A stretch of 64,000 nucleotides of DNA, taken from positions 38,474,615-38,538,614 of the forward strand of contig CM031878.1 in assembly GCA_018697195.1 (NCBI GenBank). The letters run 5' to 3'. Both the position numbers and the translations under genes were made by a program. Source of the stretch: Certhia americana. Lineage: Eukaryota; Chordata; Aves; Passeriformes; Certhiidae. Below, one piece after another: positions 20,691 to 33,535 of the stretch (positions are counted from its first letter, which is position 1; each line of letters opens with the position of its first letter). The notes beneath the pieces are model-generated. The model saw only the letters and a program-made list of their open reading frames with translations. It was not told the DNA's origin and did not search any database.

Positions 20691-22872
20691 AAGACATCCA
20701 GGATGGTTCAGGTTCTGCCTTATTTATTCTGTAGTTGTGTCTTATTACTTGACATCTGTGAAGTACCTAAAACTCTAATAGAAATCAGTTGCATTTCTTG
20801 TTTGTTAGTAGAAATGTCTCTTTGAAAATGGCTCCTCCTGATGCTAGAGTGTCCACTGGACCAAACAGTTGAAAACAGAGGAGAAAATTAAAATAAATGG
20901 AATTGGAATTGCGTCTATTCAGAAATTATATATGATAATGATCCTTTCATGACACTGACTTTCTTTGAAGAAAGAAAGTGCCTTCAATTACCAAAGATGA
21001 GTCTTGCAAAGCAATGGGTTAGTATGAAGACTGAGGAAATGCTGATCATCACTGGAGCAAAGCTGCTGTGATGGTTTATATCTAAAGCTAGTGATAGGCG
21101 CTGGCTTTATCTGGTGTAAATGCTGCAGTTAATTTCCTTTTCATAAACAAATACACGACCACAAGTTGCTATGTTTTTCCATGATTCTACATAGTCTTTT
21201 ATTTGACTTCTAGTTTCCATTCAAGGGCCTTTAATTTTTTTTAATTTATTTTTTCATTATATTTACATCTTGATGCGAAAGATCAAGATGTAAATGCTGT
21301 AGTTAAAGAGCTGTGGGCAGATGAGAAAGATTCTTCAATGAAGTCATCTGACTGTGAAGTAAGCTAATGGATGAAATAAAAATGAATTTAAACTGCAATT
21401 TGCAATGCTTTCCTGTTAGGAAACTCTATTTTGCGTGTATATTACTGATGACAGAATTATATTAATAGAAAGGTTAAAAATTAAAGAAATCTGCAAGAAA
21501 ATGAGAATTTTAACATGCTTGGTTTAAATGTCCACTGGAGACACAAGGACTTCAAGGTCCATTATGAAGCATTCATTGAATGACCTAAAGATTTGAAAAT
21601 GCATAGGAACTGTGGTGATGGCTGTGTTACATGAAGCAGAAATAAACATAATTGCACTCATTTTAATTGTTAATTAGACATAAACATTTAAAAGGAAAGT
21701 GGAATTTTTTTTTCTGAATGCTGATCAGAGTTAATAAGAGCAGATTTTTTTACAGTTGAGAGAGTCTGAAGACATCTGGGTGTCAATAACCATTAAATTT
21801 GGGACAAAAATTATCTCAACAGAATGACAATCATGCTGGCATTTGTTTTGCAATTCTTCTTGGCTGATATGTTTTTGTTTTCTGGCTTGCTTCTCTAATA
21901 GCATTATGGGTGGCGTCAAATCTTACATGTCAGGCTTGGGTTTGACTTGTTTTGGGGTTCTTTTTATTGCTATAAATTCGTTTTTGAAATTGTAGGTGTT
22001 TCATTTCACAGAATGTGCATATGGTTCCTCTTAGATAGGATCTTTTAAAATACTTCATCTGACTTCTGAATTGAATGCAATTTTGAGTATGAATGAAAGA
22101 AAAGTAATTTGAAATACAAAGGGCTGGAGAGAAATGAAAATAACGTTTAGGTGGCATAATGTGGCTCTCTTAAGAATTACCATCCTAGGATGTGTAATCC
22201 AGCCGAGAGTGGGCTGAGGACCTTTGAGTTTACAAACACCTTTAAATACAACTTCCTTTGAGCAGCCCTTTGAGGGCTGTTCGGGTGACCGACAGAATGC
22301 GCCTCTACAGACAAACCACTTGGTGTCAGGAAAGCGTAGCCCAGCGCTGCTCAGGTGTTGAGATTTCTGTCAGGCTGCAATGTGGCTAACATTGTTGTGT
22401 AACCTTATTTTGGTTATGTGGCCTCAGTAAAAGGCTGGCCCTTCTGATTCTTTATTCTTACTTCTCTTTCTTTCTTGTTTTTCAATATTTAGGTTTTCTT
22501 GACCCCCTCCCCCCCGTGCTCCAAGTCTTTATCTTGCCCTTTAGCTGCATAATTTTTTTGCTGCAACGCTCGTATAATGAAGTCCTGATGGTAAAATAAA
22601 ATCCTGCTGAAATATATTTGGCAGGAGTTGTGTGCAGGCAACGCAAGTCTTTCCTGATTTGGTTTTTTTTCTGTATTCAGAATTTTTTACCAGAATTGCA
22701 GCTTGAAAGAGTAAGTCTTTAAAAGAAGCTCTCAGGCTTTAAAATTATTTATACAGGGTAGTAATAAAGTAGGTTATGCATCTGCCCAAAAATTAACGAA
22801 AATCCCCATTATTTTAATTAGATAATAAGATGCTAAAAATTGAGTAAATATCAAAGAGAGCTAGGTAATAAC
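20691..22872. other. Non-coding stretch with a hairpin and a small CpG cluster
   Basis: No supported exon. It contains a perfect hairpin at 21,261-21,295 (listed separately). At about 22,200-22,350 a small CpG cluster (CCGAGAG, TTCGGGTGACCGAC, TGCGCC, AGCGTAG, AGCGCTG) stands out in a CpG-poor background and may be a regulatory element. Confidence 0.4.
21261..21295. repeat. Perfect inverted repeat, 14-bp arms with 7-nt loop
   Basis: Arm ATTTACATCTTGAT at 21,261-21,274, loop GCGAAAG, and exact reverse complement at 21,282-21,295. Pairing stops sharply at both ends. There is no downstream T-run or gene context suggesting a terminator or RNA gene. Confidence 0.9.
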
Positions 22873-23518
22873 CTTCTCGGGTTTATAAAAAATATTTTTG
22901 AGTGTTTTTCTCTGCCAGCTGTTTACCACTGACCTGAGAATGTACCGTTTTGTTTCCCCAGCCCAGAGATCTTGAAGAACTGGTCATGAGCCCTCTTCTT
23001 ATGTTTTCTTCATAATTCATTATTTCTTATCATTACATTCTTCTCCTGCCCTGCAGAGATCTGTGCAGCAGGACACATTCAGGCAGTCTCCCCAAAAACC
23101 CACCCACACAGGGTGGTGTAGACATTTATACTACAATCCACGTAATCAGTATTTATAATACTGCTCCATTAACTATTATTTTTGTTAGAAAGTTAGACTC
23201 TATTCTAAACCAACCCTAATGTGCCACCTCACTGCAGAAGATGGAGGCAAGGAAGAAGAAGGAAGAAACCCAAAAGCCATGTGGTTTCTCCATTTTGCCT
23301 TCACCTGTCTGCCATCCTAAACCCCCATATATCTAGAATTCTCACCCTGTGATAAAACTACACACTATGTTACTATCTAATACACACTCTTGAAAACTCT
23401 GCTTCATTCCAGATCTTAAAAGCCCTTTTTCCATGAACAAAGGCTAAAAACACTGTCAGAGATCTTAAAATCTCTTAAACATGCAAAGATATATTTCTCA
23501 TAATTCCAGACTCCAACA
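22873..23518 (-). mobile_element. Solo LTR, copy 1, with 4-bp target duplication
   Basis: Collinear over its whole length with 57,055-57,728. It is flanked by TAAC on both sides (22,869-22,872 and 23,519-23,522). The right end on the plus strand ends CTCCAACA, equivalent to the CTCTGACA of copy 2; the left TG has mutated to CT. The minus strand is probably the sense strand, because TATA-like motifs are central and the AT-rich poly(A)-type region lies nearer the left end. A 4-bp duplication points to a gammaretrovirus-like (ERV1) integrase. No internal gag/pol sequence is attached. Confidence 0.8.
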
Positions 23519-24385
23519 TAACCTGATTTTTTAAAAGGATATAAATTAGTTGGCCCTTCCTCCCCTCCCTTCCCCAGTGCTTTGTTTCTAACCTTTGCAC
23601 ATGGGTTCAGCAAGGTACTGATCAGTCCTCTGCATCCCTCCCACTTGATGAACATTCTGCAAAGCCAAGCAGCAACAGTTTTAGTATCTCTATGCTGGAG
23701 AAAGCACGGTTCTTATTGCAGCCAGTTTACCTGCCATTGTGCTTCTTTAAGCATGGAAGGATGAAAAAGAAAGTAAGGAATGGGCCTGGTAAGCCAAGAT
23801 GAGAATGTAATATAGAAATGTGGACACATTCCTAGCACTTCCTCTTCAGAAATATAATGTCCTATATTTAATGTATCTCAAACTTAAACATAGAGTCATA
23901 TCTAGTACTAAGGTGTTTTAGAGTATCTAAAATCTAGCTGTGTCCCTAGATTTAACAACTTGTGTTTGTGTTTTTGTTGGAAAAGTGTTACAGCACCTTA
24001 GAAACCTTGGTTCTACTACAGGCAGAGCAGAACTTACTCTGACACCAAATAGTTTCTGGACACTCAGTAGTTGCCAGGTGCACATGTTTTGTGCTAATAT
24101 ACTTGGTAAAGAATTCACAGTTCAGTTTTGTGCAAATGCCTGCTGCAACAAAAAGAGAAATTTATGTTGTGACTGCCTTTTCAAGGAAGCATTTATCAGA
24201 AGATATATTTGTCCAATAATGAGTTAATTTTAGACTGGAGTTTACTGGAGTGGTGGTTTGGGGAAGGTGCCCTCTTAGAGAATAGAGGCATGAAGCCAGG
24301 ATGGAGTAGATCCTATTAACTCTAGTTTGCAACAGCCTAAAATGAATACTATCTGAATGCTGGTTCTTTCAAGCCACAAGAAACC

Positions 24386-24536
24386 CTGTTAAAAAAAACC
24401 CAAAAAACCAAAAAAAACCAAAAAAACCCACAAAAAACAAACAAACAAACCAACCAACCAAACAAAAAAACCCAAAAACCAACCCCCCCCCCAAAAAAAA
24501 CCCCACAACACCCCCACCCCCCCCCCCCCCCCAAAC
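24386..24536. repeat. A/C-rich low-complexity tract
   Basis: Runs of AAAAAACCC-, CAAACAAACAAACC- and poly(C)-type sequence. The reverse complement is a G/T-rich tract that gives a spurious Gly/Phe/Trp-rich ORF. It is the same compositional class as the tracts at 31,015, 36,970 and 47,389. Confidence 0.9.
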
Positions 24537-25659
24537 CCTCAAACAATTACAAAGGACAATAAGGCACTTTTGAGTTAATAAGTGGAAGTTAAAGTGAACT
24601 CCAGAAAATTGATTCCTCAGACTCTATTTCTGATTGATGTATTAGCTGGGGTATTTTTCAGAATATGGAGGAAAAAGTAATACATGCTAATGCAGATTCA
24701 TGTATCATGAATTCAGTCTTTCTAGTTATGTAAACAATTGGAGGTATACATCACTTTGCTTCCTATTGCCTAGCTAAAGCTTCCTGATATTTTGGTGCTG
24801 TAATTCTTTGAAATCTGATGCAAATATATTTAGAATGCAAAAAGGAAGTTACAAAGCCTTGTAGCTTACACGGAATTTCCATATACCACACTTTTAATGA
24901 AGCTTCCTATCCCTTTCCTTTATGATTCAATTGATCTCCCAAGCCTTTGACGTAGTTTTCTACTACATGGCAGCTTTTCCTTTTTCCTAAATCAAAATTG
25001 GGCCTATGGGTATATCTTAACCATTTTGATGTAGAAGCCTCATTTTCTCTCCTCCAAGGCTATCAAAAAGAGCCTTTCTTTCAAATGTGGAAAGAAAAAG
25101 TCTTCATGAAATAAAGAAGAAGAAGAAGAAAAAAGAATATATAAAGCTACAGTACAATTTGCACCTACTCTGTATCCCTGTCACTGCCCTGACTATTTAC
25201 ACATCCATTCTAATTTAATTTCAATAGTCATTAACATTCCACAAAGTGCAGTGTATAATAGGGATTGTGATGGTGATTCTGGGTGAGTGGCAGTGTGAAC
25301 TTCAGGGGATTGTTTACTATTCATTGCACACACTTTGTAAAAAGACAGAACATGTTTCTCAATTTCACTGCACATCTGTGCATTGTTGCATGCGTATTGC
25401 GAACCTTGGTGGCCACTGAACAAGCTGGGCCAAATCTGCCATTGGTTACAATGTTAAAAATCTGGATATATTATATCCCATTAAAAACGGAGATAATCTA
25501 TTTACATCACTGTTGTGGAAGGCAGATCAGAAGCCTACTGCTTGTTTTTGGCTGCTGTGGTCAGTTGATTGTCTGTATTTTAATGATATTACAGTACAGG
25601 CCTACAATTTAATTTGTTGTTTTTAAAGACTTATCTGATATTCTTCTTAGGAAGAAATC

Positions 25660-25662
<3 letters not shown>

Positions 25663-25705
<43 letters not shown>
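25663..25705. repeat. Poly(A) run of 43 nt
   Basis: Uninterrupted A on the plus strand. No AATAAA lies within the 30 bp before it and no flanking target duplication was found, so there is no good case for a processed pseudogene tail. Confidence 0.9.
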
Positions 25706-25708
<3 letters not shown>

Positions 25709-28700
25709 AGACTCTTCTGTTTTCTGAAAGGATCTTTTGGTAGAGCCCCCTGGTCTCTATCTTCTGCAAGCTCCCTTCAGGAAATTTTCTTGTCCTCCAG
25801 GACAAAGCCTCTCAGATTTTCTTGGCTATAATGCTGGGTTCTAGGTAAAGGTTTTGTGTTGCTGTGTATCAATGTGCTTTGTCTTAGAAACTACAAGATC
25901 ACCTCTTACTGTGTATATTCTGCTGTATATCCTTGCTGAGTGCTAGAAATCAAACCTAGTTCTCAGGTAATAGGACATACCACTGCATACAGATGTGTGA
26001 CAGGTAGTCTGATAAACTGATTTTGGTTTTTATTTATCCTGAGAAATGTGGTTCTGGTTGGGTTTTTTTAAATTAGCTTAGTCTATATCACACTGCATCA
26101 ATATGATTGTTCTTGTAGCCATGGAAGTTTCAGAATGAACTTTATACTGAGCTATATTCAAAGGAAACTGAGATGCACAAGAATGTTACTGGGATAAATG
26201 TTTTTTGTTGTTCCTGAAAGTTATGTTCGTCCTGTAAATGGTTTTGTTGTTCTACTGTCAGCAGAAATTATGCTAGTAAAGCATGTATGGACTTCATGGT
26301 CCATAGTATTTATAATCAGAGCATTTCTGAACTAGCTGTAATTAGGGAGAAAACTTTAGTGCCAGCTGTCATTGTTAGCTAGTTCACTGTATGAGTGTAA
26401 TGTATGGTGGCTGTGAGAGGTGCGTTGTGAATGTGCCAAAGACATTCTTTTTAGTTACAACTTTTGGAATTAGGGTAATATATTGAACCACCTTTATACA
26501 GTGATTGGGAAAATAACCTAAGATATTTTTCTAACCTTTGCCGCCACAGTTCATAAGAATTGACATTTATAACACTTCATTCTGAATCACTGACATTATG
26601 TGACAGTATATTTATTCTTTCAATGGTGCTGGTAACAAAATTGCTCAGTTCATAATGTAGGTTGTTGATTGATCCTATCTGCCAACCCAGTCTGTGACTA
26701 GAATTCTGAACATTTTTTCCCAATTTCATTGGGCCCATCCTGCTTGGTAGCAATCATTATTTTAAAGAAGATATATATGGAAAAAACAATTATATGATTT
26801 CCTCCTTGGTGCAAAAATTGAGGAAAAACACTGCAATAAAAATTGGAGTGTAAAGCACTTAATTCATAGAAGTATATAATGCAAGATGTAGTTGATCTGT
26901 ACAGAACTGCAACCAGTGGGTATAGCTTTGCCTAGAAGTTTGCTGAAATTTAGAAATGCTTGATGTATCAAGTGCATGTAGCTATTAGCATGTGATTCTG
27001 ACATCTCTGTTTATGGTTCCTCCTCTTTCTACTTACATGAAAGCAAGTGAATAAACACTCAATAAGAACTTATTGATTGTAGGTAGTATTAAATGTAGCC
27101 TGCAAACCCTCTCTCACAGCCATTGCTCAAGTACAACTTCATGTCGGTCCAAAACTGTGTTCCTTCTGCTTAGTGAATAGTGATACTCACATTATTGTTT
27201 TTACCAGTAGACAGCTGTTCCAACTTGTAACATCCGTTCCTGACACCTCTGATGACATAACCTTGCAGCAAAGAATGACTGTGTTTATCTTTTTAGCTGG
27301 TGGTAGTCTATAAAAAAAGATGACAACCACAAATTAATCTGTTTAACCTCTCAGCTGAACAGTGCACTACTGTGTGTTGCTCTCATTAAATGTGGGTGTC
27401 TTCATCTTTGCCTAACCTTGAAGGTATCACTGAGTTACCCCAAAACTATCTTTTGAGCTGCAGTGGAATTATCTTTGCTCCTATTTTCTCACACTGCAGC
27501 CACATCTTCTTGCTCAGCCAAACCATGTTATTTTCCTAGAAGTCCATTTGTCTCATTTCCATGTGGGGATGATTTTCATCCTACCTCACATCTTAGTTGT
27601 GTTGACCCCAGAGTGGCTGTCCATCAATGTAATTGTTTTTGGGGTTCAGCTTTCATCAGCTTCTCAGTAAAATGTTGATTTAAGTATTATGTTACCTCTG
27701 TAAGGATAGCCTTCATCAAAAACAAAAGTGCTGAAGAACATGCAATCTCTCACACTATTCCTGTCTTTGGCACAGCTGTAGTCTACCAGCTGTCCCAATT
27801 GATAAATTTAATAATAATATTGCTAGAGGGTGTACTGGACTTTGTTCCTTCACAGTTAAAAGGCTTTAGGGCTAACACTAGTTGACTCAGGAGAAAAAAA
27901 AAATGTGTGTTTGCAGTTTGGAGGCTGTTTAATACTGTATCAGGAGGACAAAAAAAATTCTTTCAGCTGTGAGTTGATTCTATAGGAAAAAACCCAAAGA
28001 AACTAAAATTAAATTGCAATAGCTGGAAGTTACTGTTAATGATAAGAATAAACAGAGACCAACAAATAAAAGGTGACAAAAGGCATAAGAGCCAGGAGGG
28101 CTAGATTTTTTATTTCCTCTGCATTTTTACAGTGATATGACTCATATTTATGTGGCTTTCTTTATTTGATATTGATTGATTATTTCACAAAGAACTCCCT
28201 GACTCATTTGAGCTTGTTGCTCAGATTTTTTGAAAGAAATTTCATGTTTAGAAACTTGCCGAGCTGACAAATTGTATGTCTGTGTCTACAAATTGCTAGT
28301 TGTAAAGTGGGACAGCTTCAGATTTTTACCCCATTGTCCCACTGTTTTTCAAATCTGCCCTAAAGGATACACCTCTCTGAACGCAATAAATGTTCAGTCG
28401 CCTGGCTTGTTGAGTGTGGTCTTAAAGGTGAAACAGAGCACTTTAGCAGTTACATACTTGTAAAATGGAAGAGACAAGTATATTTATTTGTTTTACTACT
28501 GGTTTGAAGCAGTGCTTTAAGAGTGAAAGGTTTTTTGTATTACTTCCCAACTAAGATATCCCAACAGAGATTCAGCAGGCCTGAACTGCAAAATTCTATT
28601 TGGCAGTGCACCCTGCATATAAAGAATATCTGCTGATATGCATCTTAGAGAACTCTTTTTATGATAAACGCTCATTCCAGCCCCGAACAGAGTGGTTCTC

Positions 28701-31014
28701 GAGCAAAGCAAGCCTTCAGGTCTCTGCAGCATGCTCTGTCAGGGAGAGCTCCACAAGATGGCAATGTGTATCCAGAATCTGTTTCTGTCTGTTTTAGGTA
28801 CAGAGATCTTCCACATGCATCAGCAGATTTTGCTGGTGGAATAAAATATTTAAAAGTTCCATATGACAAAACCTCGATTTAATTAAATAGTTTTGATTAT
28901 TTTGCTTAAATTAAAATCATTGTGCATTGTTTTAATGTTGCTAGATTAATGTGCAAAAATAAAATTGCCTTGTAAAATATGTTTTCTTTCCCTAACGCAT
29001 TCCATATCATAAAATTTATCTTTGATCAGACAGTATTATTTTATTGAGATGGATGACTCTGTACAGAAAATACAGTAATTATGTCCATTCATAATTCAAA
29101 TAAGACCCTTTTTTAGAGATGGAGTCATTGCAAATAAATTGTTCCTGTCTTTGTATCACTTTCTCTGCTCGACTTTGTTGGATCTTGCTTTTGAGAGCCT
29201 CCTGACTCATACGCATAAATTGTAAATGACCAGTCAGTCCCTTACAGATTAAGAATGCCTTTGTGGGGCAGACAGGTAAGCAGGGAGGAAGTTCTCTTGT
29301 CAAAAGAGTAGGCAGAGAATACTTTCCTGGTGATGAAAGACAAGGAAAACTCTCTTTCAGCCTGGAGAAGAAGGTAATCCTTGCTCCTTTATTACTGCTG
29401 GGCTCCAGTGCCTTCCTTCTTTGCATGAAGTAATGGATGAGCAGACGCTGTTGGTCCCAGGAGCTGGGTGCCGTAATACATTGGGACCAGAAGGGCTCAG
29501 AGGCTGCATTTCACCACAGAAGCAAAGTGGGTGATACCAAAGGAGGCTGTTTTAGCAGATTTTTACAGTTTATCACTGATGCACAATAAATGAAGATTCT
29601 TTGTGAGACAATGAAAGAAGAGTGAGCAAGACTGTGAGAGAGAGAGGGAGAGAAAAACAGTTCCTCCAGAAACTACAATGCTTTTACAACCTGATTCCCA
29701 GTGGATGACTGTGCCTTATGGGGTCTAATAGGTATGAGCTCCAATCTAATCTTGGATGGCAGCTGGAATATTCAGAGATTGCTGGGGAACACCAAGTTTC
29801 TCTTTCTGGGGGTATCTCAGGTGATTAATAATGTCAGAATACGTGCCTTAGCCTCTCCATCTTCAGGTTGCTAATGCGGCCTCCCTCTTTTCCTTGCCTG
29901 CCTATTTCCAAGAAACTTCCTTTGAGACTCCTTTGTCTTATTTTGCTGAAATTGAACATAAAGTTCAAATATTGCCAAAGGGAAAGAGACTGGCAGAAAC
30001 AGACTGAGATATGGGCACACATCAAGAGTGTGCAAAACCAAGTTTTCATCCTTCATAGTGATGGTGGTAAAAACAGAGTGAAAAAATTCAATTTCTGTTC
30101 CTCAGTTTTAATTTTTGGGGAAGACACAAGGCCAGTACTGAGGAAATGAGGCCACACATGAAATTATATATATTTTAGCAATGATGCAACTATTTTGGGA
30201 AATGGATGTTTACCTGTATTGGGTTCCTCAGGATATATGGAAATGCACTTTCAATGCTGGTGGCCTGCTGTCTCTCCTTTTACCCTCCTGGTCTCCTAAA
30301 TTGACAAAAGCCTGCTAATACTAGAGTATCTGAACAGTTCTTACTGTACACAGTCACTAGCTTTCCTATAGTAAAGGCAGCTCTGTAGAAATGCACATTA
30401 CTGAGGAAATCCAAGACATTTGCTTCTGTGTAACTTAACCTGTGAGTTTTAAGCATGCATCATTAAAGATATAATTCTGACATGTTGTTGAATTTGTTTT
30501 AATTACTTTAGTCAAGTAAGAAACTCTTTGCACAATGTGCTGGCCTACTTCATTATAGCCTGTCTCTAGCAAATACCTAGGAATTTTGTAGTATATTGAA
30601 ACACCTTAATTTTCAACTTGCTAGAAACACTCAGCACTTTCTCAAAAACATTTCAAAAATACATCTTTTGTTTACATAAACATGTGAGGTAATGCATGGT
30701 CTTGTGGAGATTTCTGAGCCACCAAAGGAAAATGCCTTTATCCATGTTTGTTTATCCATGCTTGTATCTGACTGGTAGCCCAATGATATGCATATTGCTA
30801 TGAGTCTGGCAATATGATTCTCATTTCCTGACATTATTTGTGTCATGTAAACCTAAAGTGACCCTTCTTGATTCTTTCTGTATAAACAGAAGTTGAAATT
30901 TTGACTTCAGTGAGGTTAAAACAATATTCTTACAATAGAAACCCAATAGTATGATTTCAGCTCTACTGTATGAACAACCTGTTCTGAAGGACTTAAACCT
31001 AACTAGGCCAGATG

Positions 31015-31102
31015 TTGTTGGTTGGTTGGGTTGTTTGGGATTTTTTTGTTTCTTGGTGGCTTTTTGATTTTTTGTTTGCCGTGTTTTGTTTGGGTTTTTA
31101 CA
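31015..31102 (+). repeat. T/G-rich low-complexity tract
   Basis: GTTGGTTGGTTGGG- and TTTTTTGTTTC-like sequence, about 60 bp before a CR1 copy. It resembles the tracts at 14,636 and 36,970. Confidence 0.8.
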
Positions 31103-31164
31103 GACTGAGGGTGGCTAACTGAAATACAAGGAATCTAAGTGGGACTTTTAAAAAAGTAAACAGT

Positions 31165-31690
31165 TGATAAGCAGTACAACCTGGGAACTATAAGCAATGC
31201 CTGTGTATAACACCTGTTTACCATCTTTGTTAGTGACATGGGCAGTGGGATTGAGTGCAGCTCCAGCAGTTTTGCTGAAGACACAAAGCTGTGTGGTGTC
31301 TCCTGATGCTGGAGGGAAGGGATGCCAGCCTGAGTGATCTTCACAGCCTTGAAAGGTGTGTCTATGCAAATCTCATAAAGTTCAACCAGGACAAGTGCTG
31401 TGAGAGCTCTGGGAGAAGAAGCTGGGGTGTTGGTTGATGAGAAACTCTGTAACAACCATCATTGTGAGCCTGCAACCCTAATGTGTCCTGGGCTGCATCC
31501 AGAGCAATGTGGGCAGCAGGGGAGGGAGGGGATTCTGCCCCTCTGCTCTGCTCTGGTGAGAGCCCACCTGGAACCCTGCATCCAGCTCTAGGGTAACAGC
31601 ACAGAAGGACATGGAACTGTTGGAGTGAGTACAGAGGAGGGCCATGAAGATGATCCAAGGAATGAACACCTCTCCTTTGCATAAATATCA
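31165..31690 (+). mobile_element. CR1 LINE fragment including decayed reverse-transcriptase end
   Basis: Plus-strand CR1. TTTGCTGAAGACACAAAGCT decodes as F-A-E-D-T-K-L, a decayed form of the RT FADDTKL motif. Further on are GGAACCCTGCATCCAGCTCT and AGAGGAGGGCCATGAAGATG, both hallmark CR1 segments. It is truncated and carries internal deletions. ORFs on either strand here are remnants or shadows of the element. Confidence 0.93.
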
Positions 31691-33385
31691 ATCCAAAACT
31701 GAAAGGCTTATTTAAAACTGGAGATGTGGTAGATGACTGCATCAGCAACATATGTCACACAGCATATGAATAAATCAAGTCCCATCGATGGCTAATGAAA
31801 GGCTTTTCGATACGCTTAACACTAAATTACTTTTGATTAAAAAGCTTACTGGAGAGACAAATGTAAACTATAGCTAGGTGCACGCACGTTAGACAGTTAT
31901 GTGCTGAATCTAATTTGAAATGGATAAGTGCTAACACATTTAATTTCCTGCATACTCAGTGAGACAATGTTCGTTTTTTTTTAAACAGTAATTTTGAGTA
32001 AGCCTTTCAAAGTGCTTGAGTCAGCACCACAGCAAGAGTGTTTGGAAAGATGATCATGCAAATGGAATTTCAAGTGATTTAATATGCTCAAGATCACAGG
32101 TAGATAGCTTGATCTATGGCATACTTAGAATGATGGAACAAGCTGTATACATCAGTGGTGTATTTCAAGCTGTTAGTATTCACAGCAAATAATGTTTAAT
32201 ATGGGTTTATCTTTAGTCTGGAAAACTTACCAGAAAGTGTGATGAATAACAAAATTATGGAAGCAACAAAATAAATGAGAGTGGATATCTGGATGTAATA
32301 GCAGAGAGGAGAGAGAAAATAAACTGTCTGGGTTGCACCATAACTAGTTTTGAGCTCTTTATGCTAAATCATGTCAGAACAGTGATTTCTTTTGATTATT
32401 CCCCAGACTGGAAACTTGAAAACTAAGAGAAATAGCATGTGTGGTACTAGTCATCACAGGAGGGAAATCATACAGCTGTGTGGAAAAGGGTGCACCACTG
32501 AGTTCAGGTCAGTCAAAGAGGAGAAGCAAATACCACACTAATAGGTGAGGTAATGGAAGTACTGGAAATAGGTTACTTTATACTAGAAAACGGTGTTTCT
32601 TAATGGAAAAAGCCTTGAGGTGAAGGAAACAAGCACTATTCACTGATTAAAGCTTTTTAAAAAGATAGAGTCTGTAATCATTTTCAAAAATGTAGCTGAT
32701 TCTCTTTGTGATTGTTTTTGCTCAAGGGTTGCTATCTAAACAGATACTGCATTCTAAACAAATTAATAGGCATGTATCCTAGCACCCTTTCAAACTCACA
32801 GAAAGCAGTGAGTACGCTCACTCTTTACTCAGTGGCACTACCATAACAGATTTTGCCCTTTCTAGCAATCAGTATAAAAAGTGCATTTTAGAAATGAAAT
32901 GGGTTCCTGTTTAAAAAAGAATGTAGTTCTTCCAGCTCTGAAAGTGTAAATAGATAGATACTATTAGTTTTTACTTTTGGCACTTAAAGTGATTTTGAAG
33001 TATACTGATATTGCTAAATTTTTCAATGCAAATTTATAGTTTGCATTTCTTATTTCTTTCTGACTAGAATTCGGCCACAATCTGTGATGGCAGCAATCTG
33101 TTATCTGGTTTGGTATCTACCCTGCAGCAGAAAAAGAAGCCTCTGGACTATAGTGAGGCAGGGTAGCAGTTGAACAGAGACACAGGTCTATTCTGAACTG
33201 AGCAGGAATATAATAGATCTAAACAGCGCTAAACCTACTGGTTTATTATGTTTTTTGTCTCTGAAATTTCTGCTTCAGATAACTTCTTTTTTGGTAATAG
33301 TTTTTCTTTTGTTCTAATCTGGTTACAAGGAAATTAAAAATATAAGTAAATAGATATGTTGTACTCCATGTTACAGAAATTACAG
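31691..33385. other. Non-coding AT-rich stretch between CR1 copies
   Basis: Nothing beyond ordinary AT-rich sequence is seen; no exon, tRNA or tandem repeat. Confidence 0.5.
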
Positions 33386-33389
33386 AAAA

Positions 33390-33530
33390 TTTTGTGTTGA
33401 AAGGAACTCTTGGAAATTTCCTTGTCCAACTTTCTACTGAAAATGAGGCCCTGGATTAGATTAAGCAGGGCAGTGTCAAGATGAGTCTTCAGTGCCTCCA
33501 GAAAGGAAGATTCCACCACTTCCATGATTT
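33390..33530 (-). mobile_element. CR1 LINE fragment (antisense, first of two adjacent)
   Basis: Reads like an antisense CR1 3' region: TTGAAAGGAACTCTTGGAAA, CCTTGTCCAACTTTCTACTG, AAGCAGGGCAGTGTCAAG, and GAAGGAAGATTCCACCACTT-like text. It is diverged and lies directly beside a second antisense CR1. Confidence 0.75.
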
Positions 33531-33535
33531 AGTTG

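Larger units (their letters stand above)
23523..31164. other. Non-coding stretch with simple repeats
   Basis: No supported exon. It includes an A/C-rich tract (24,386-24,536), an AAG run near 25,109-25,130, a 43-nt poly(A) run (25,663-25,705), and a T/G-rich tract near 31,015-31,102. The interval 28,560-28,870 has slightly raised GC and a few CpGs but no splice-flanked frame. Confidence 0.45.

Noticed and set aside
24349..24546. Gly/Phe/Trp-rich minus-strand ORF
   Set aside because: Pure translation of an A/C-rich low-complexity tract.
25283..25705. Processed pseudogene ending in the 43-nt poly(A)
   Set aside because: No AATAAA before the tail, no target duplication, and the upstream 109-codon ORF has no recognisable family.
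31362..31751. 129-codon minus-strand ORF
   Set aside because: It is antisense to a clear CR1 fragment.
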